Below the pieces are notes generated by a model. It saw nothing but the letters and a program-made list of their open reading frames with translations, did no database searches and had not been told where the DNA came from. Shown piece after piece: positions 1 to 13,002 of a stretch of 64,000 nt of DNA; within the stretch, counting starts at the first letter, position 1; each line of letters opens with the position of its first letter. The position numbers and the translations under genes were made by a program. This stretch comes from Gymnopus androsaceus JB14. Lineage: Eukaryota > Basidiomycota > Agaricomycetes > Agaricales > Omphalotaceae. The stretch covers positions 310,001-374,000 of the forward strand of contig ML769397.1 of the NCBI GenBank assembly GCA_009733575.1, in the 5' to 3' direction.

Positions 1-3000
1 GAAGTCTCGCATTGAGGTCAACACCAAGCGCCTCCCGCGCCGCTTCCCGAATCTGAACATCCTCGAATATGAGCAAAGCCGTTAGATCGTTGACGAATGT
101 TCGAGATTGACTGGACAGGGTTTTGCATCGCGCGCATTGAGTCAGGTAGCATTCGCTGGGGAATGACAGAGGAAAGCAGAGAAGCATCGTATTGATCTTG
201 AACGCTACCACCAGCAACCACAGCCAAGAATAGAGCCAGATTCTGCCACTGGTAGACCTTGTCCTAGGAAGAAGCAGAAGATCAATTTCATAGGCGTGCA
301 ACGTTGCTAACAAACGACCAACCTGATAGGAATCCTGACGAGCTCGGTGGATAGTCACATCATCAGGTACATTGAGGATGCTTTCCGTCAGGTTAGTGAA
401 CCGCGCATAGCATTCTTGCCATACAGCTACATTTACAGCAGAACAATAAGGCATAAGCCGCAGTAGCTTCCGAACCCTCTTCTGATGAGCGACACGGCCT
501 ATAATAAACGTATCAACGACCAGAATGTAGAAAGTAAAGAACTGTTTAATCACCGACAACTAAAACCTTGGGATCTCCGAGCCGTTCATACACTGGATAC
601 CTCTTCGACTTATCCTCTTCAGTGATTGTCGGATTACTTGGTGCATCAGTTTGACTCTCAATATGAGCCAATAACCGTAATCCCTTAGCAGCAGAATGCG
701 ACACCATACCATCTGCAGATGGCAAAGACACCAGCAAAGCAATTTCGGCAAGAATCATAGGCGGAACGCGGGAAGGGTCACGCTGAGCAGCTCTCAATTT
801 CAGGTCCTAAATAACATAACACGTCAAGAAAAAGCATTTCAAAGCTGAGGAAATATCGAAACATACATCAGTCTTGCGCGCGAAAAAGTCCAAGAGCCTC
901 AGTATTACACCCGACCACAATCGCTGACTCTCCATTTCCGTTCGCGCATTCAGCAAATTGATAGAGATGCTGGCGAGCATTTGAGATCTGCGCAATGCAT
1001 TAGAACACAGTAACCAAAGCAAAAATAGGTGAAAAATGTTACTAACAAGGAATTCTTCATCCAGCCAACGAAAAGCTCATGCTTTGGATCCGTAGGGTCG
1101 AGGGTAAAGGCCATCTCGTATTCACGCAAACTGGTGCTGACCGCGGAGATCTTGGTCACTAAATCAAGTGAAGATTCGAATATCCTCATGGGCAAAGTTG
1201 TCCACAGATTGGTTTCATTCTCCGGAAGGGCGGCGAAGAAAAAAGTCCAGCGCGCGCGCCATATAGAGAGTATGCCTAGAACGAGAAGTTCTCGATCGGT
1301 AAGGTGGTCTGCCTGAAGCCGTTGTATTTTGGGGCGTGATGCGCCCTTTTTGGCACTACCATATTGGTCGACTTCCATACGACGAGTGACAGCGGTCTGT
1401 AAAACATAAACATGACTAATGTGAAGGCCATGGTCAGAAGGAACAGCAAACCTTGAACAACTGTCGCAGGCGAGGCGCAACCACCTTTTCCAACTCATCC
1501 AAAGGTTTCTGCCAGCTAAAAAGCGACTCCTATAGGACAACAATTAGCAAATCAAAACGTTCGAGACGCAACGAAAAACCCTACCTCTTGTATGAGCGTT
1601 AACGACGCCCGTATAGCACACAGTTTCACGGCATCCGAGCGTTCGGGTTCAAGGCAAATTGAGAAAATAGGAAGTGAGTCTTCCTTGGGTAAGAACCTAT
1701 AAATGGATACTAGAGCTTCCGCCCAGAGTACAACATTCACTTCTTCGATATACTCCCAGAACGACTTGCGACCTGGACTCCAAATTCCACTCTGTCGCCG
1801 AAGGGAAACGATTAGCCTGTGCGTTGTAGATGGGTCCATAAAACTTACCTTCAGTTCATGAGCAATGTCATAAGCCAGCATCTGTAGAGGGGTTTCATCA
1901 TCTACGGGATTGATATTCATGGCCGCACGACATATATCTGTCGCGCAGACCAAGGAAACCATGCCCAGTTTACTCGTGCGATTGGACTGCCGCATTAAAT
2001 CTTCCGTGAATTTGGCAACCTTTTGATTACCACGAGATCCAACGCTTTGCAAATCAGTGGTCCTCTCTGGGATGATACACTGAAGAGCAGCCAACGTCGG
2101 CCAGAGAATACGCTCCGAGCCAGAAGATTTGTTGTATAAAAAGTCGAAAACACCCGAGGCGCCTTCCATCTTGGTATGCGTTGTGACGACCTCGTTAAAT
2201 TCGTCAGGGAAATGGTCGATCCAGCTCCAGATGGCAGAACGAAGAGGACCAGCTATTGCTTTGTGACCGTGCGCTCTCATGTTAACCAACAGCGAAGAAA
2301 GTTCTTCACGAAAAGGCAGTGAGCGTACTGAATTGTTGAGAGAAAGAAAATACACACCATTCATGACCTGTAAAAGCCTTGGACGATCCAAGACACTATG
2401 TCCCAACACCGACAGATCCGTAGAGTCTGACGACTCGTCGGTATGCGTCGCTAGGAAGTGAATTCTTAAACGCAGTCTTTGGAATACCACCTTCCAATTC
2501 GATGCGGAGATATGGAAAATGATTCTACCGGCAAACTTTAGAATCTGTTGAGTCAATGTCTGGTGTGAATTGATGCTGGACGTATGCGTCTTTTCGTACG
2601 CAGCATCATTCCCAGACAAGAGAACATAAGAACTCGTGCTTTCCTTTCCAGTAGAGCTGACTGAATTGGAGGAAGGTTTAGTGCGGAGTTGGTTATGGTG
2701 CAATACATGGGGAGCGCGAACGGAAGAGGAATCACTGATATGAGTGATGGGCGTTGACTTGGCCGTGATGATTTCTGCATCATAGTCTCGAAAAGCGACA
2801 TCAGCAAAGCGGCTTGAAGACATGACGAGTGGCGGCTCAGTAGACGCTGTTTGACGGAGATAAGGGATCATTACGCTGAGAACATATCGCGCGCAGGCTT
2901 CTTCCAAGGGTGGAGGTTCTGACCATGGTATTGGCGTAGATGAATCTGAAGTACCGGGTCGGCGTCTAGCTGGATCACCATCAAACGTAGGCGTCGGGCG

Positions 3001-3602
3001 GCTGCTGGCTCGAGAACTAGGACGAACGTCTGGTTGCCACCGTTTGGCCATTGCAGTTGACAGAACCTTGAGCAGAAACAGTTGTGACTGCAGTACTTCG
3101 ATCGAGACGACGCCAGTAGGATCTTGTTGCTAAAGTTGTCGTCGCTCAGAGCAGAACCAGCAAGGAAAGAAACGATAGACAGCACCTGAGTCAGTTTCTC
3201 CAGCAGCTCTCCAACTGCAAATCCAATCATATCCAGTGCTTCATGTGCCAAATTGACCAGAGCATCTACAGCCTGTTCAGTGGCATTATCAGACTCGAGA
3301 CGATCGAGAGGTACGCCGGAATTGCAGGGCAACTGATGAAAAGATTGAGCAAGGTCAAAAGGCAAACGTTTGTACAGAAAACTAGCCTTATTCTTCAACC
3401 TATTAACTAGAACCTGAACGATTTTCTGCTGAGGTGTGGGAGGAGCACCATGATTCAACGAGGAAGCGGAATGAGATTGGCCAAAGAGAGCATGATGAGA
3501 ATGAGAATCACTGCTCTTGTGCACGCGAGTTTGTGAGGAAGCGGCTGAAGCGTTACTGTTATTGGGAACGCCAATAGAAGCTGAAGGTCGACGAGCAGGC
3601 AT
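1..3602 (-). CDS. Ras GTPase-activating protein, neurofibromin/Ira family (N-terminal part, runs off window)
   Basis: Neurofibromin-type Ras-GAPs speed GTP hydrolysis on Ras at membranes and so damp Ras/cAMP signalling. The start is the ATG at 3602, followed by a Ser/Asn-rich leader and then the conserved block QKIVQVLVNRLKNK / LPCNSGVPLDRLE, the usual beginning of fungal Ira/NF1 proteins. Exons continue through 3051-1552, with segments such as FWEYIEEVNVVLWAEALVSI and CLEPERSDAVKLCAIRASLT, and through 1543-950 and 797-546. The catalytic GAP domain lies beyond the left edge and is not seen, so the assignment rests on the N-terminal alpha-helical region. Several short introns are evident. One, at 3333-3386, appears to use a GC donor. 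No in-frame break was noticed. The family call is from remembered family similarity and was not searched. Confidence 0.8.
3333..3386 (-). other. Probable GC-AG intron in the Ras-GAP gene
   Basis: On the minus strand the coding sequence reads NRLKNK, then 54 bases beginning GCTAGT and ending TCATCAG, then LPCNSGV. Removing the 54 bases joins the two halves of a conserved neurofibromin/Ira block without a gap. The stretch is divisible by three and has no stop, so an 18-residue insertion is the alternative reading. No in-frame GT donor gives the same junction. Confidence 0.5.
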
Positions 3603-5580
3603 TCTCGCCGCCTAAAGGGAAATCTGAGGGATAATTCGACGATAGCTCGCGAATGTCGTGATAGGTTCGTGTATAAGGAGGAGGATGAGCTCGCCCAAAA
3701 GCCAAATTTTGGCGGTGCCAACGACCGCAGATCGTAGTTGAAAACAAACGCGCAGAAATTTCAGATCAAGGCCAAAAGGCTCTCGCGCTTAGTCATGCAT
3801 CACTGGCAAATCGCCAAAGTTATGTACGAAACAGGTAATTTGTTACTACCCAATTTATGTACAGAGGCACTAGTGTTTCTATGCAGGAGGACGTTAACCC
3901 CATCGACCTTTCTCCGAGGTTCAGTACAAAAGCGGAGCCAATTGAAGGCACATTGAGGGGAATAACCACCGAACTTACCTCACATCTTTCAATCAAGACG
4001 AAGAATTCTGAAGTGATTCATGATATTTTGCTTTCCCAATCCAATCTTCCATAGCTCTGTCTCTGTCCGAAGCGAAGCGAATGAATATTACTCGATTTGA
4101 AAAGCGTAGCGTTGAATTCTGTGGGTCCACGTCAGGTCCTATATATTCGTTTTTCGGTGCCCTGCAGGTATGTATGTCGCCGCCGCCGGTCGGGTACATA
4201 TGATAATGTAGTGCAGTTTCTGTCTGAGTAAATTGGAATTCCGAATATCCGATAAACGAGGCAGGAACACTGCTCCGAATCGAGCGGGAGGGTGCATAGC
4301 GACCTCCGTCCCAAACGTGCGCGTCGCTCAGAGCAGCTGAAGGTGAATAGGACTAGTACTATCTGAGAGTCTGTAGGAAGGCTTCAGTTTTAGTTTCGGG
4401 TGGTTACTGTGATATACATGAAATCTTACCGTACGCGTAGACTTCATTGACCGACAGCCGACAGGCTTAAGCTGGTTTTGAGCACATCTGCTCAGCGGCA
4501 CCTTGGGCACCAGATTAATTTTGAGATTTGAAGTTCCTCGCGCGTCGAAAGTTTCTTGAAACCCATCCGTTCCAATCACAAAGATCCGAGTCGACAACAC
4601 ATCGCAGGAAAAAAAAAACCACAAAAAGTAGAATGCATTCCGAGAGATATGACAGACAGACAAATCAAGCAACAAAACGGTAAACGGTAAACACTAACAC
4701 AGGGAAGCTAAGACTAGGGACTAGGACGGACTATTCGACAAGGCTCGATATGATGAGCGAGAAAAGTGAGGCTTGGGGAAAGAGAAAGAGACATATGTAT
4801 GTATAACAGACGAAAAGAAATAAAGAGAGAAAAAACACGAGACAGGATACGGAGAAAGAGAGAAAGAGATTTTCGAGAGGAGTGAGATGATTCGATGATG
4901 GAAAAAAAAAAGTACTTTGTACTAACACGATAACAACGCTAACGAACGAACGCAATGGAACGGAACGGAATTCGAAAGGAAAAGAGAAAAAAAGAGACAA
5001 AAGAGAGAGAGAGAGAGTACCGAGACATGGAAATGAGTTACATCTAATAATAATTCCCTTAGCAAGGAACGACGAATAAAATTGGTAGTTACTGTTCTAA
5101 GGTTCAAGGTTCAAAAAGGAAATCCGAAATTCCGAATCCGACCCAGAAAGGAAAAGACATGCAAATGATTGCAGTGCGAGACGAGATGGAGACGAACATG
5201 GAGGAAAAGAAACTGAAGGAAACATGCGTGCGTGCGGAATTGCAAAGAGGCAGAGAATCATATGTTGAACAGGAGCGCAGATGATGACCGGATAACGGGG
5301 TGTGTGTGTGTGTGTGTGTGTGTGTGTACAAGGGAAAAGAAAAAGAGCAGACAGCGTCGAGAGGGTTTCGAGAGGATATTCAAGACAGCATAAATAATTA
5401 GAATCGTTTCGGAATAGGGCATGGGGTTTCCGTGAGATGGTCTGAATAACATGACGAAATACTCCGTCTAGTCGTGAATAACCGTATACGACGTGCGTGA
5501 GACTGTTGCTGTTGCAAAAAAAGCATAACGAAAACACGGCCTCGGCCCACGGACCTATAATCGCCCACAACCACCGCTAC
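3603..5580. other. Intergenic region with polypurine tract and GT microsatellite
   Basis: I see no credible gene here. Between about 4740 and 5030 the plus strand is strongly purine-rich, with runs of GAGA and AAAGAG. A perfect GT dinucleotide tract occupies about 5300-5327. Reading frames across this interval encode only low-complexity Ser/Phe/Leu or Thr-His runs. The right half probably includes the 3' untranslated region of the RNA-binding protein gene that ends at 5581. Confidence 0.7.
5300..5327. repeat. (GT)n microsatellite
   Basis: Fourteen uninterrupted GT units, just downstream of the RNA-binding protein gene. It could vary in length between strains. Confidence 0.95.
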
Positions 5581-8544
5581 CTAATTGTCCCTCGTCATCT
5601 GGAACTGCACGGAAGCACTGCTATCTGAGCTTCCTGCTGGACTCTTCACGCCCCACGGTCTGCTATCCATGATACTATTACCGTGGTTCGGACCCTCTCC
5701 AAGATCAAGACTAGCAAGAGTTCCATTCAAATCGTGCATCTCGAAGGGATCACGAGCAGCGACAGATGAAGAACCGCCGTGGCCAGCAGGTTGGCCGGAA
5801 GAGGGTCTCGAGATGGGGATGGGCATAGAGGTCCGATTCACTGGGGACGTTCCGGTCGAGCCGGACCCCGACCTGGGAACTAAGCTTTGGTAGCTCGAAT
5901 ATCGGGACGCACTCGAAGGACGCGCACTAGTGCTGACACCGAGCTTGGCGGCGGTGTCATTCAACTGCTCGTAACTCGGAGCAGCACCGTGAGAGGTAAC
6001 AAGACCGTACGAATCCCTCCTCTTCAACTCTGGTGCATCAGTCTGTTGGGAAGTATACCGAGCGTTGGGATCAGGTGAAAAGGGCGAAAACGACATGGCT
6101 GGTCGGCCCGTAATAGATGAGGAGGAATGGTACTGCTGATGTTGTTGCTGAAGATGCTGACCTGGATGGTGCGGATGTGAATGCGGGTCCGTCGAAGACT
6201 GGTGTACAGACTGTTGCCCGTGCTGAACATGATGGGGTTGCTGCTGCTGCTGTGACACAAAACTCTGCAAGTCGAAGCGCGCATCATAAGTCGCACCAAC
6301 AAGATCTTCCCTCCCACTGAGATGTGCCGAACGGAGCTTTTCTTCAGAGTACAGTCCCGTAGTCGGCGATGGGTTGATAAACATTCGCTCGAGAGCGTAT
6401 GTTCCACTTCCGCCGGATACAACTCCTCCCTGGGTGCTGGCGTTCATGTTGTAAGGCATACCGCCAGCTGCGTGCGTGGCAGTCGAGGTCGACGAAGACG
6501 CAAGAGAAAAGGGTGGATCCATATAACCTTGCTGGCTAAGCTTTTGCAAGAGCTGGATGGCCTGCTCCTGTGTAAGCTCGCCGTTGCCAATGGGAAGGCC
6601 GTTATCCGATGGGAGCGAAGAAGGCGCCTGAGCAGCCATGTTGTAGAGGTTGTGATGATTTTGGCCTTGCATAGCGGTAGCTTGGGCAGCCTGAGCAGCA
6701 GCCTGGGCAGCTTTGTCTAGCAAAACGGTCAAAAAATAACAACACAAAGCAAAGCAAAGCTTACATTGACTCCTTCCCCAGCTCAAACGGATCCTGCTTC
6801 CGCCTATTGGAAAGCCTTGCATCTTCTCGATGGCACGTTCAGCATCTGCTTTGCGAACAAACTGAACGAAACCGCAATGCTTGCCGACTGGAACTTTAAC
6901 CTGCAAGTCGGGATTAGCAACAAGTCACGCCAGATAAAAAAAAACAAACACCCACATAGTGAATATCGCCAAACGGCGCGAAAAACGTTCGCAGCGTTTC
7001 TTCCTGTATCAACGGACTCAAGCCTCCAACAAAGACCGTAGTATTGTACGGGTCCGTTGAAGTCAACTGCTCGCCATTGGGACCAATGAGATTGCCAAGA
7101 ATAGCGCGAGCTTGGGTATGATGCTTCCAAGACTCTTCAGAGATCATGTATCGGCCAACAGCTGCAGATCCCATGGCAGGATTATAGTCCATAGGCACTC
7201 GGGGAGGCTCCTGAGCAAACGGAGCAGTGATGGAGCTGGTTGGTGTGGATTTGACAGTGTTCGAATCGTATAGTTTCGTTAGATGTTGCCACTCTCTGAG
7301 CCAGCTGTACTGGAACTAGTATCAGCGGTGACGGCGCCTAACGAGGACGAAGAGCTCGCAGTGGCGAGCGAAGAAGCAGAACTCGAGGAAGTGGCGGAGG
7401 ACGTGGCATTTGTGGGAGACAAGGGCTGGGCGATGGTAGCTGAGACACTCTTGGGCTGCGGTGGAAGAGGAACAGCAATAGTAACGGGGTCAGACGATAT
7501 ACCGTTCGATCCCACAAACTGCTGAAACTGGGCGAGATCTTGGGGCGTCATCGAAGACGTAGGTTTGAACTTGGCCGTCGCGGGCGAGATTCGCACTAGA
7601 AACAAGATGAATGTATGCAGTCAATGAAACCAAGAATGACCTACTAGGGCGAGAAAGACAGTAAAGACCGTGCATCTCAATCAATGCGCGTTGCTGGTCA
7701 GATTCATCGGTAAACCTGTGAAAAAAGTGTCAACCCAGTCGGCGAGAGAGAAAAAAGACAAAGAACATTACCGTACAAAGCCGTAACCTCTTGAAACGCC
7801 TGTAACAGGATCAAGCATGATCTTCGCGCTCTTGCAACTAAGGAAAGGGCGAATAAACTTGGGTTCGCGGTCGTTGCGAAGACCAAGAACGGGATTGCGG
7901 AAAACCGCGACCAGATCAGAGTTGGAAGTCTCTGGCGCGAGATCGCCAACAAAGATGCTGTATTCTTTGGAGAACGGCTGCTGCGCAGCTGGCGTAGAAG
8001 AAGGGGCGAAAGCTGCTGGAGGTGCAGAGGATGCTGTTGGCACGACTGAAGCCCAGTTCATAACGAAAGGCTTTGTGGAATTGGGCATATTGATGGGCGA
8101 GTTGCCTGAAAGACCGGCGAGAACCGAAGCAGCGTGTGCTTGGGATGGAAAGGTGAGAAGACAGTAGCCAGGATTATTGGCGAGCTGTCCAGTTGCTGAA
8201 TCTGGCGCAGGAGGAGGGATTTTAATGGAGATTGGATCCCAGCCCATGAGCGCACAAACTTGTTTGACGTATTCTTCGTCCATCCACGGCTCGAGGTCGC
8301 CCCAAAACAGAGTAGAGCGAGAGGTCGTTGGCGGAGGCGAAGGCCCAGTGTGTCGCAGATGATGATGGTAAGAGGAAGAAGAGGAAGCGCCTAATCCACT
8401 GGGCTCGACACTGTAGATCGAGAAGCCCGCCGATCCACGCCGATCCGCTGGCGTAAATGTGCTTCTTTGGCTCTCCATGCCTGCTCCTCCGCTCCGCAAA
8501 TATCCAAGGCCTGGCGGGTAATCGAATTCGACCACAGAAGACAT
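5581..8544 (-). CDS. Three-RRM RNA-binding protein, Nam8/Ngr1/Csx1 type
   Basis: Proteins of this group bind mRNA or U1 snRNA and affect splicing or mRNA stability. The start is the ATG at 8544. RRM1 begins STLFWGDLEPWMDEEYVKQ. RRM2 begins EYSIFVGDLAPETSNSDLV and continues across an intron near 7768-7716 into FTDESDQQRALIEMHGLY. A Ser/Ala-rich linker (about 7600-7280) follows. RRM3 begins TTVFVGGLSPLIQEETLRTF (about 7060) and finishes after an intron with VGKHCGFVQFVRKADAERAI (6898-6764). The tail (6716-5581) is rich in Gln, His and Ser, as in many RNA-granule proteins. Both RNP motifs are recognisable in each RRM. At least five introns are needed, all with GT..AG ends. The order of three RRMs with a long linker before the third fits Nam8/Ngr1; which yeast protein is the closest orthologue is not decided. 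Confidence 0.85.
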
Positions 8545-11395
8545 AATAAAAAATTCGAAAGAATTGTATTAATAAAATGGAGGAAAGCAAGTAGTAAGAA
8601 TTGGAAAACTTTTTTAAATGGTATGAATGATGACCAGTTTTTGACAGAGAACAATGCAAGACAGGATTTGAAAGCGAATTAGAAGCAAGTAGCAATGTAA
8701 CGACGATAATTAACACAACACAGAACAAATCGCAGGAATGGATGTGAGATGCTTCAACGCGTACGCAGCGACGGACAGGATTGGGCAAGTGTAGAGGGCG
8801 TAAAAGTCAAAGTCGAAAAGAAAAGGGGCAGTAAGCTCCAAAGTATTCCCTTTATAAGCCCTCTGGGCTGAGTCTAAAAGAGGGGCGCAAAGGTGAGAAG
8901 CTGGCAGTGGCAGAGTCCGGAGGCTGTTTCCGGGCGATCGGTAAAACACTGACTCAGTCTTCGGTTCGTGTTTCCCAGCGTATGTTTTTTTCTCAGATTA
9001 CTTGGTTACCTTGTTTTCGTGAGTACCAAGTGGGGTCCTCATTTTCCATCTGGCGATCCGGCAAGGCGACGCGCAAATTTCGCCGTCCCCCAATAATTAA
9101 ATTCGATCTCTTCCTCCAAGAAATTACTACGGATGTATGTTGTGCTCCTCCTCTCCGTCAAGATCCTTCCTTCCGCAGAACACAGCTTGAAGCTCAGCTC
9201 AGGTACGGAGCAGTCCCATTTTGGTAGTACCACTGATCCCAAAATTCGAGACGACGCGCAGCTGCATCGATTCAGTTCCAGTCAGTTCCAAGACAAGTCC
9301 AGGACTGACTCGACTTGCAAAGAACAACAACAGGCATCTTTAAAACGGCTACTTACTTTCCTTTCGCCCGGGAACTCCTCTGAGTAGCCAAGTTACACAT
9401 TCAAAATTACTCAGCACCTTCCATTAACGTCGAACAATGGGCTCCGGCCTCCTCCTCAGGGCTGCCGGCGTCCGGAGGTAGATCATCAACCTTACAAGTT
9501 CTTCCTTGTTACGAATCTGCGCGGAAATCTGGCAGGAGGAGATTTTTTCAGACTCTATTCGAGTCGGGCAGTATTCCCCGAAAGGAGTTTAAGGGAAGAA
9601 GAACCTCTTTTCATTCACCCAAGTTGCGTCGAGAACGCGCTGGAACGCGTCCAAAACAAGCTCGACGCCTGTGATATCAATGCGTGCCCGTTAAATCGGA
9701 CCATTGCCAAATCGACACAACCAACAGGTGAGGAAGCCTCTCAATTCTCTAATCGCGAGCGTTATTTTATACGTGGATTTTCAGCGTCATGGTTGATAAA
9801 TTGAATCAGAAACAATACTAGTACCTTCGAGGGAGCCCGAAAAGCAGATGCCGAAACGCCTACTATGTCGGTATCTAGGACGCATTCTGCAACTCTGCTT
9901 TACATATTTCCTTCAAATTACTTAAACAGGCCTGCTTAGGCCAACTGGAAGACGCAAGCACGTTCTCTAGAACACTAATACTACTACGAATCTCTAGAAA
10001 TCAATATGATACATTTTTCAAGTCATTCATTCAGTTCAAAAAACAACTTGGTGCTGTGAGTGAGTGTTTCGAATTCTCCAATTGTTCTCCTCAATATCCA
10101 TTGCCATCTGATACTACTACATAGTATTGTTGAGACTAACTACGTACTGTATACGTATCGAGGTTTAGGCTACCAGTGCCAATCCCTGGCACATCACCTC
10201 AACCCGCCTAATTTGTCGAACAATGCAATGCACTTTTTTGTCTGATACTACTGGAAGTCAGGACGTAGGGTAAATCCGCATTCCACAGCTACTCCTGAAG
10301 ATCACTGCTGACTTTGCTTTTTCTTTGTTTTCGTTTCCATCGACCTTTAGATCAAACGAAACATTTGCCTTATATAGATAGTCACTAGATGGATCTATGA
10401 TTCAGAGCTAGCGATTGTCGACGCCACATCCAACTTAACCTATCATTTGTACTGCAACAAAGATTGTAGTCGGAACTCGGGACTCGGAAATACATCCTTA
10501 TCTAAAGAAATCCAACTTCGACATACCTTGTGTGTCCTCGTTGGTCCATCGTGTATGTACGGATTTTGGTGTTGAGCACTCTTCAACATTACATGGCTTG
10601 TCCTCTGCAAAGACTCGGAGCTGAAGGCGTGAATCTGACCTTCACCATCCCAGTCATGTACTAACCTAGCTGGACTGTATGCGTATCGATCTTTTCTAAC
10701 CACAGTTTCTTCTTCTCACTGCCTTGACTTGACTTGCTGTCACTTATAGTACTGAAAATATCCCCCGACACCATCGTAGAACAGTTGTGTAAGTATGACT
10801 TGCTCACGATCGTTCACCTGGATACTAATCCTCATTGGCCGCCCTTGGCAGGCGTCCTGTGGCACCAGTACTACTGAAATTAATATTCACGAGTGAGTTT
10901 CTTCTATGCGCATATAGCCGATCCTGTATATAGGAACAATAAGAGGGATATACTTGCTTCAACTTGCCATTGTCCTTCAAGTGTTATTGTTTACCGTGAG
11001 GAGCAGGAGGTATCCAATGTAGGCAGTTTGGACCCAGTTGTCGAATTCCAGCTGTTCAACCGCGCTGTGTATGGGATCCCGGGAATACGCCAGTTTTCTC
11101 CATGAACTTCTTTCTTGATACTCGTCATGATTTACTGCATTTTTCCTGGAAAAAAATCTTGCTAGTGATGTAGTCACTTATTCTTGGCGGAAGTAAGTAT
11201 GTGTTTAGTGAACTTTCCCTCCTAATAGAAAAGGTCTCGAAGTTGTAAAAACCGGGACAATTAATTACAGCGATGCCTGTGAAGATTACCTAGGTCACTG
11301 TTGAGAAAGACTCAGAATGTAGGGACTGCGCGGGATAAGGTTTGGATTCACAAGATTATGTTCTATGCTCTAATACCTTGGTGTAAGTATCCTTA
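8545..11395. other. Long gene-free region
   Basis: About 2.8 kb without a reading frame that resembles a protein. The first few hundred bases upstream of 8544 must hold the promoter of the RNA-binding protein gene. The rest is AT-rich with short direct repeats of TACTACTA type. No terminal repeats, tRNA boxes or transposase motifs were recognised. Confidence 0.6.
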
Positions 11396-12920
11396 CTAGA
11401 CAATGAGGTTGAGTACATCAAGATCTGAAACTAAGCCAAGGGGCATTTCCAGAGATTTTCGAGTTGCCTGCTCAACAGGCAAGCGTAAAACCATCTTCTG
11501 TAATCGAAAGATTTCAGCACGATCATCAGCCTCATCTGAAAACCATCGTGAAAGGATCATGGGTGTTAGCTCTACAGGATCGTTGATTGTCGAATACATT
11601 CATATGTAGTTCAAACGTCGTGAGCTTCGGGGAGAAGTCAATGCTCGAAACAGAGGATCCATAGCGCAGAACCATGACACCATTCGAAACGACCTAATTG
11701 AGGGAAAGAGGGTCAATATCGTGACCACGTTCCGGAATGAGGCTTTCGTTGGTTTGGTCTTCGGACGGCCAGAATCCATACAGCGTCAAAGATGACAATG
11801 CAGTCCCTGAAGTGGTTTCGGAAACTAGTCACATCCATAGCAAGGTCATCAAAATCCTGTCGATAGTAACGAAGAGTCAAATCTTCAAGCTGGGGAGTGG
11901 CTGAGGTAGTTTAAGAGGATCACATCGCTGCAGAAAACAGTTGGCATGTCATGAGTGGAGACATTGAGTGACTTTGAGGAAGGTAGAGAAACAGAGAGCT
12001 GTTTACTGAATAAAATGTGGTCTGGTACAAATTTTGTCCCCAGGTCACTTCTGAAGCGGACAAGATCCTTGCATCAGTGAAGGACTTCTGGGTCAAAACC
12101 TTCCCTTGGGATCTACTGATCTTCAGCTAGCTCAATTGTTTAACAGGTAGCACAAGGGACTGAAAGTCGTTGTCAATGTGTTGTAATTTGGGTGCTCCTA
12201 CGAAATGTCTCAATTTGCTGGGGGACCTGAAGACGGAGCAGGTTGGCCGTAACCTGCATCTCATCTTGTGTGGCATAGGAGCTGATTTCAAGATACGCCT
12301 GTTCCAGTTGTGGTAGAGACGAGCGTGGTAGGCGGAAAAGAGGAAGAAAGATCGATATATGTCCCTTGAGATTGAGCAATCGAAGTTTGTGCCCAAAATC
12401 CAAGGTAGTCTCCATAAATTGACCTGATTTGGTTGGAGGAGGAACAACAAATATTTTGAAGTTGAGATACAGGTCCAAAGGAAGACCTCGACTCTGATTA
12501 ACCCACACTTTAACCCATCCAGGCCCTAGTATAAGTGGTCTAATAACTGTGCAATGAAAAGCATAGCTTGGACCACAGTCGAAGGGTAGCATAGGCTACC
12601 TTTCTCCAATCCACACAAATAGCAGCGAGAATCGACGTGCGTTGAGCGATGGCGTGCTTGTACATTGATATCTCCTCTTCAGGAAGACACGAAAGTTCAA
12701 AGAAATTTCGGGCGGGACTCGTCGAACGGGTAAAATGTTTCGAGCGAAGCAATCTCGGCAAGTTTCGCGGCTCTCTGATGCGTCAACTCGAAAATATGAC
12801 TGTCGAGACTCTCTACCTGAGTCTCCGCGTCAAATATTCGGGCTCGAAGGAAAGAGATGTCGGTGGGTTCCAACGTGACTGACCCTTCAATACGAGGTTG
12901 AGACAGAGATTGTGCCATCC
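11396..12920 (-). pseudogene. Decayed F-box gene of the coiled-coil F-box family
   Basis: This is a broken relative of the intact F-box gene at 61047-62683. On the minus strand it begins at 12920 with MAQSLSQPRIEGSVTLEPTD, matching the family start [19 protein letters not shown]. The coiled-coil segment FDAETQVESLDSHIFELTHQ follows. The F-box region survives in another frame (FFELSCLPEEEISMYK, then WRKVAYATLRLWSKLCF at 12700-12560). The LRR-like part follows in a third frame (FRLPRSSLPQLEQ). The family C-terminus is visible at 11599-11396 (LTPMILSRWFSDEADD and RLQKMVLR). Several frame shifts and stops separate these blocks, so no full-length product is possible. Confidence 0.8.
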
Positions 12921-13002
12921 GGACCCTGTTCGTGCGGGCGCTTAGAGTTGGTTGACTGGTTCCCACGGCGGGCGTCAAATCTTTCATGAATAGACCGCGT
13001 CC

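Noticed and set aside
4731..5570. Several overlapping minus-strand open frames rich in Ser, Phe, Leu and Thr-His repeats
   Set aside because: They translate a polypurine/polypyrimidine tract and the GT microsatellite; no domain and no splice logic.
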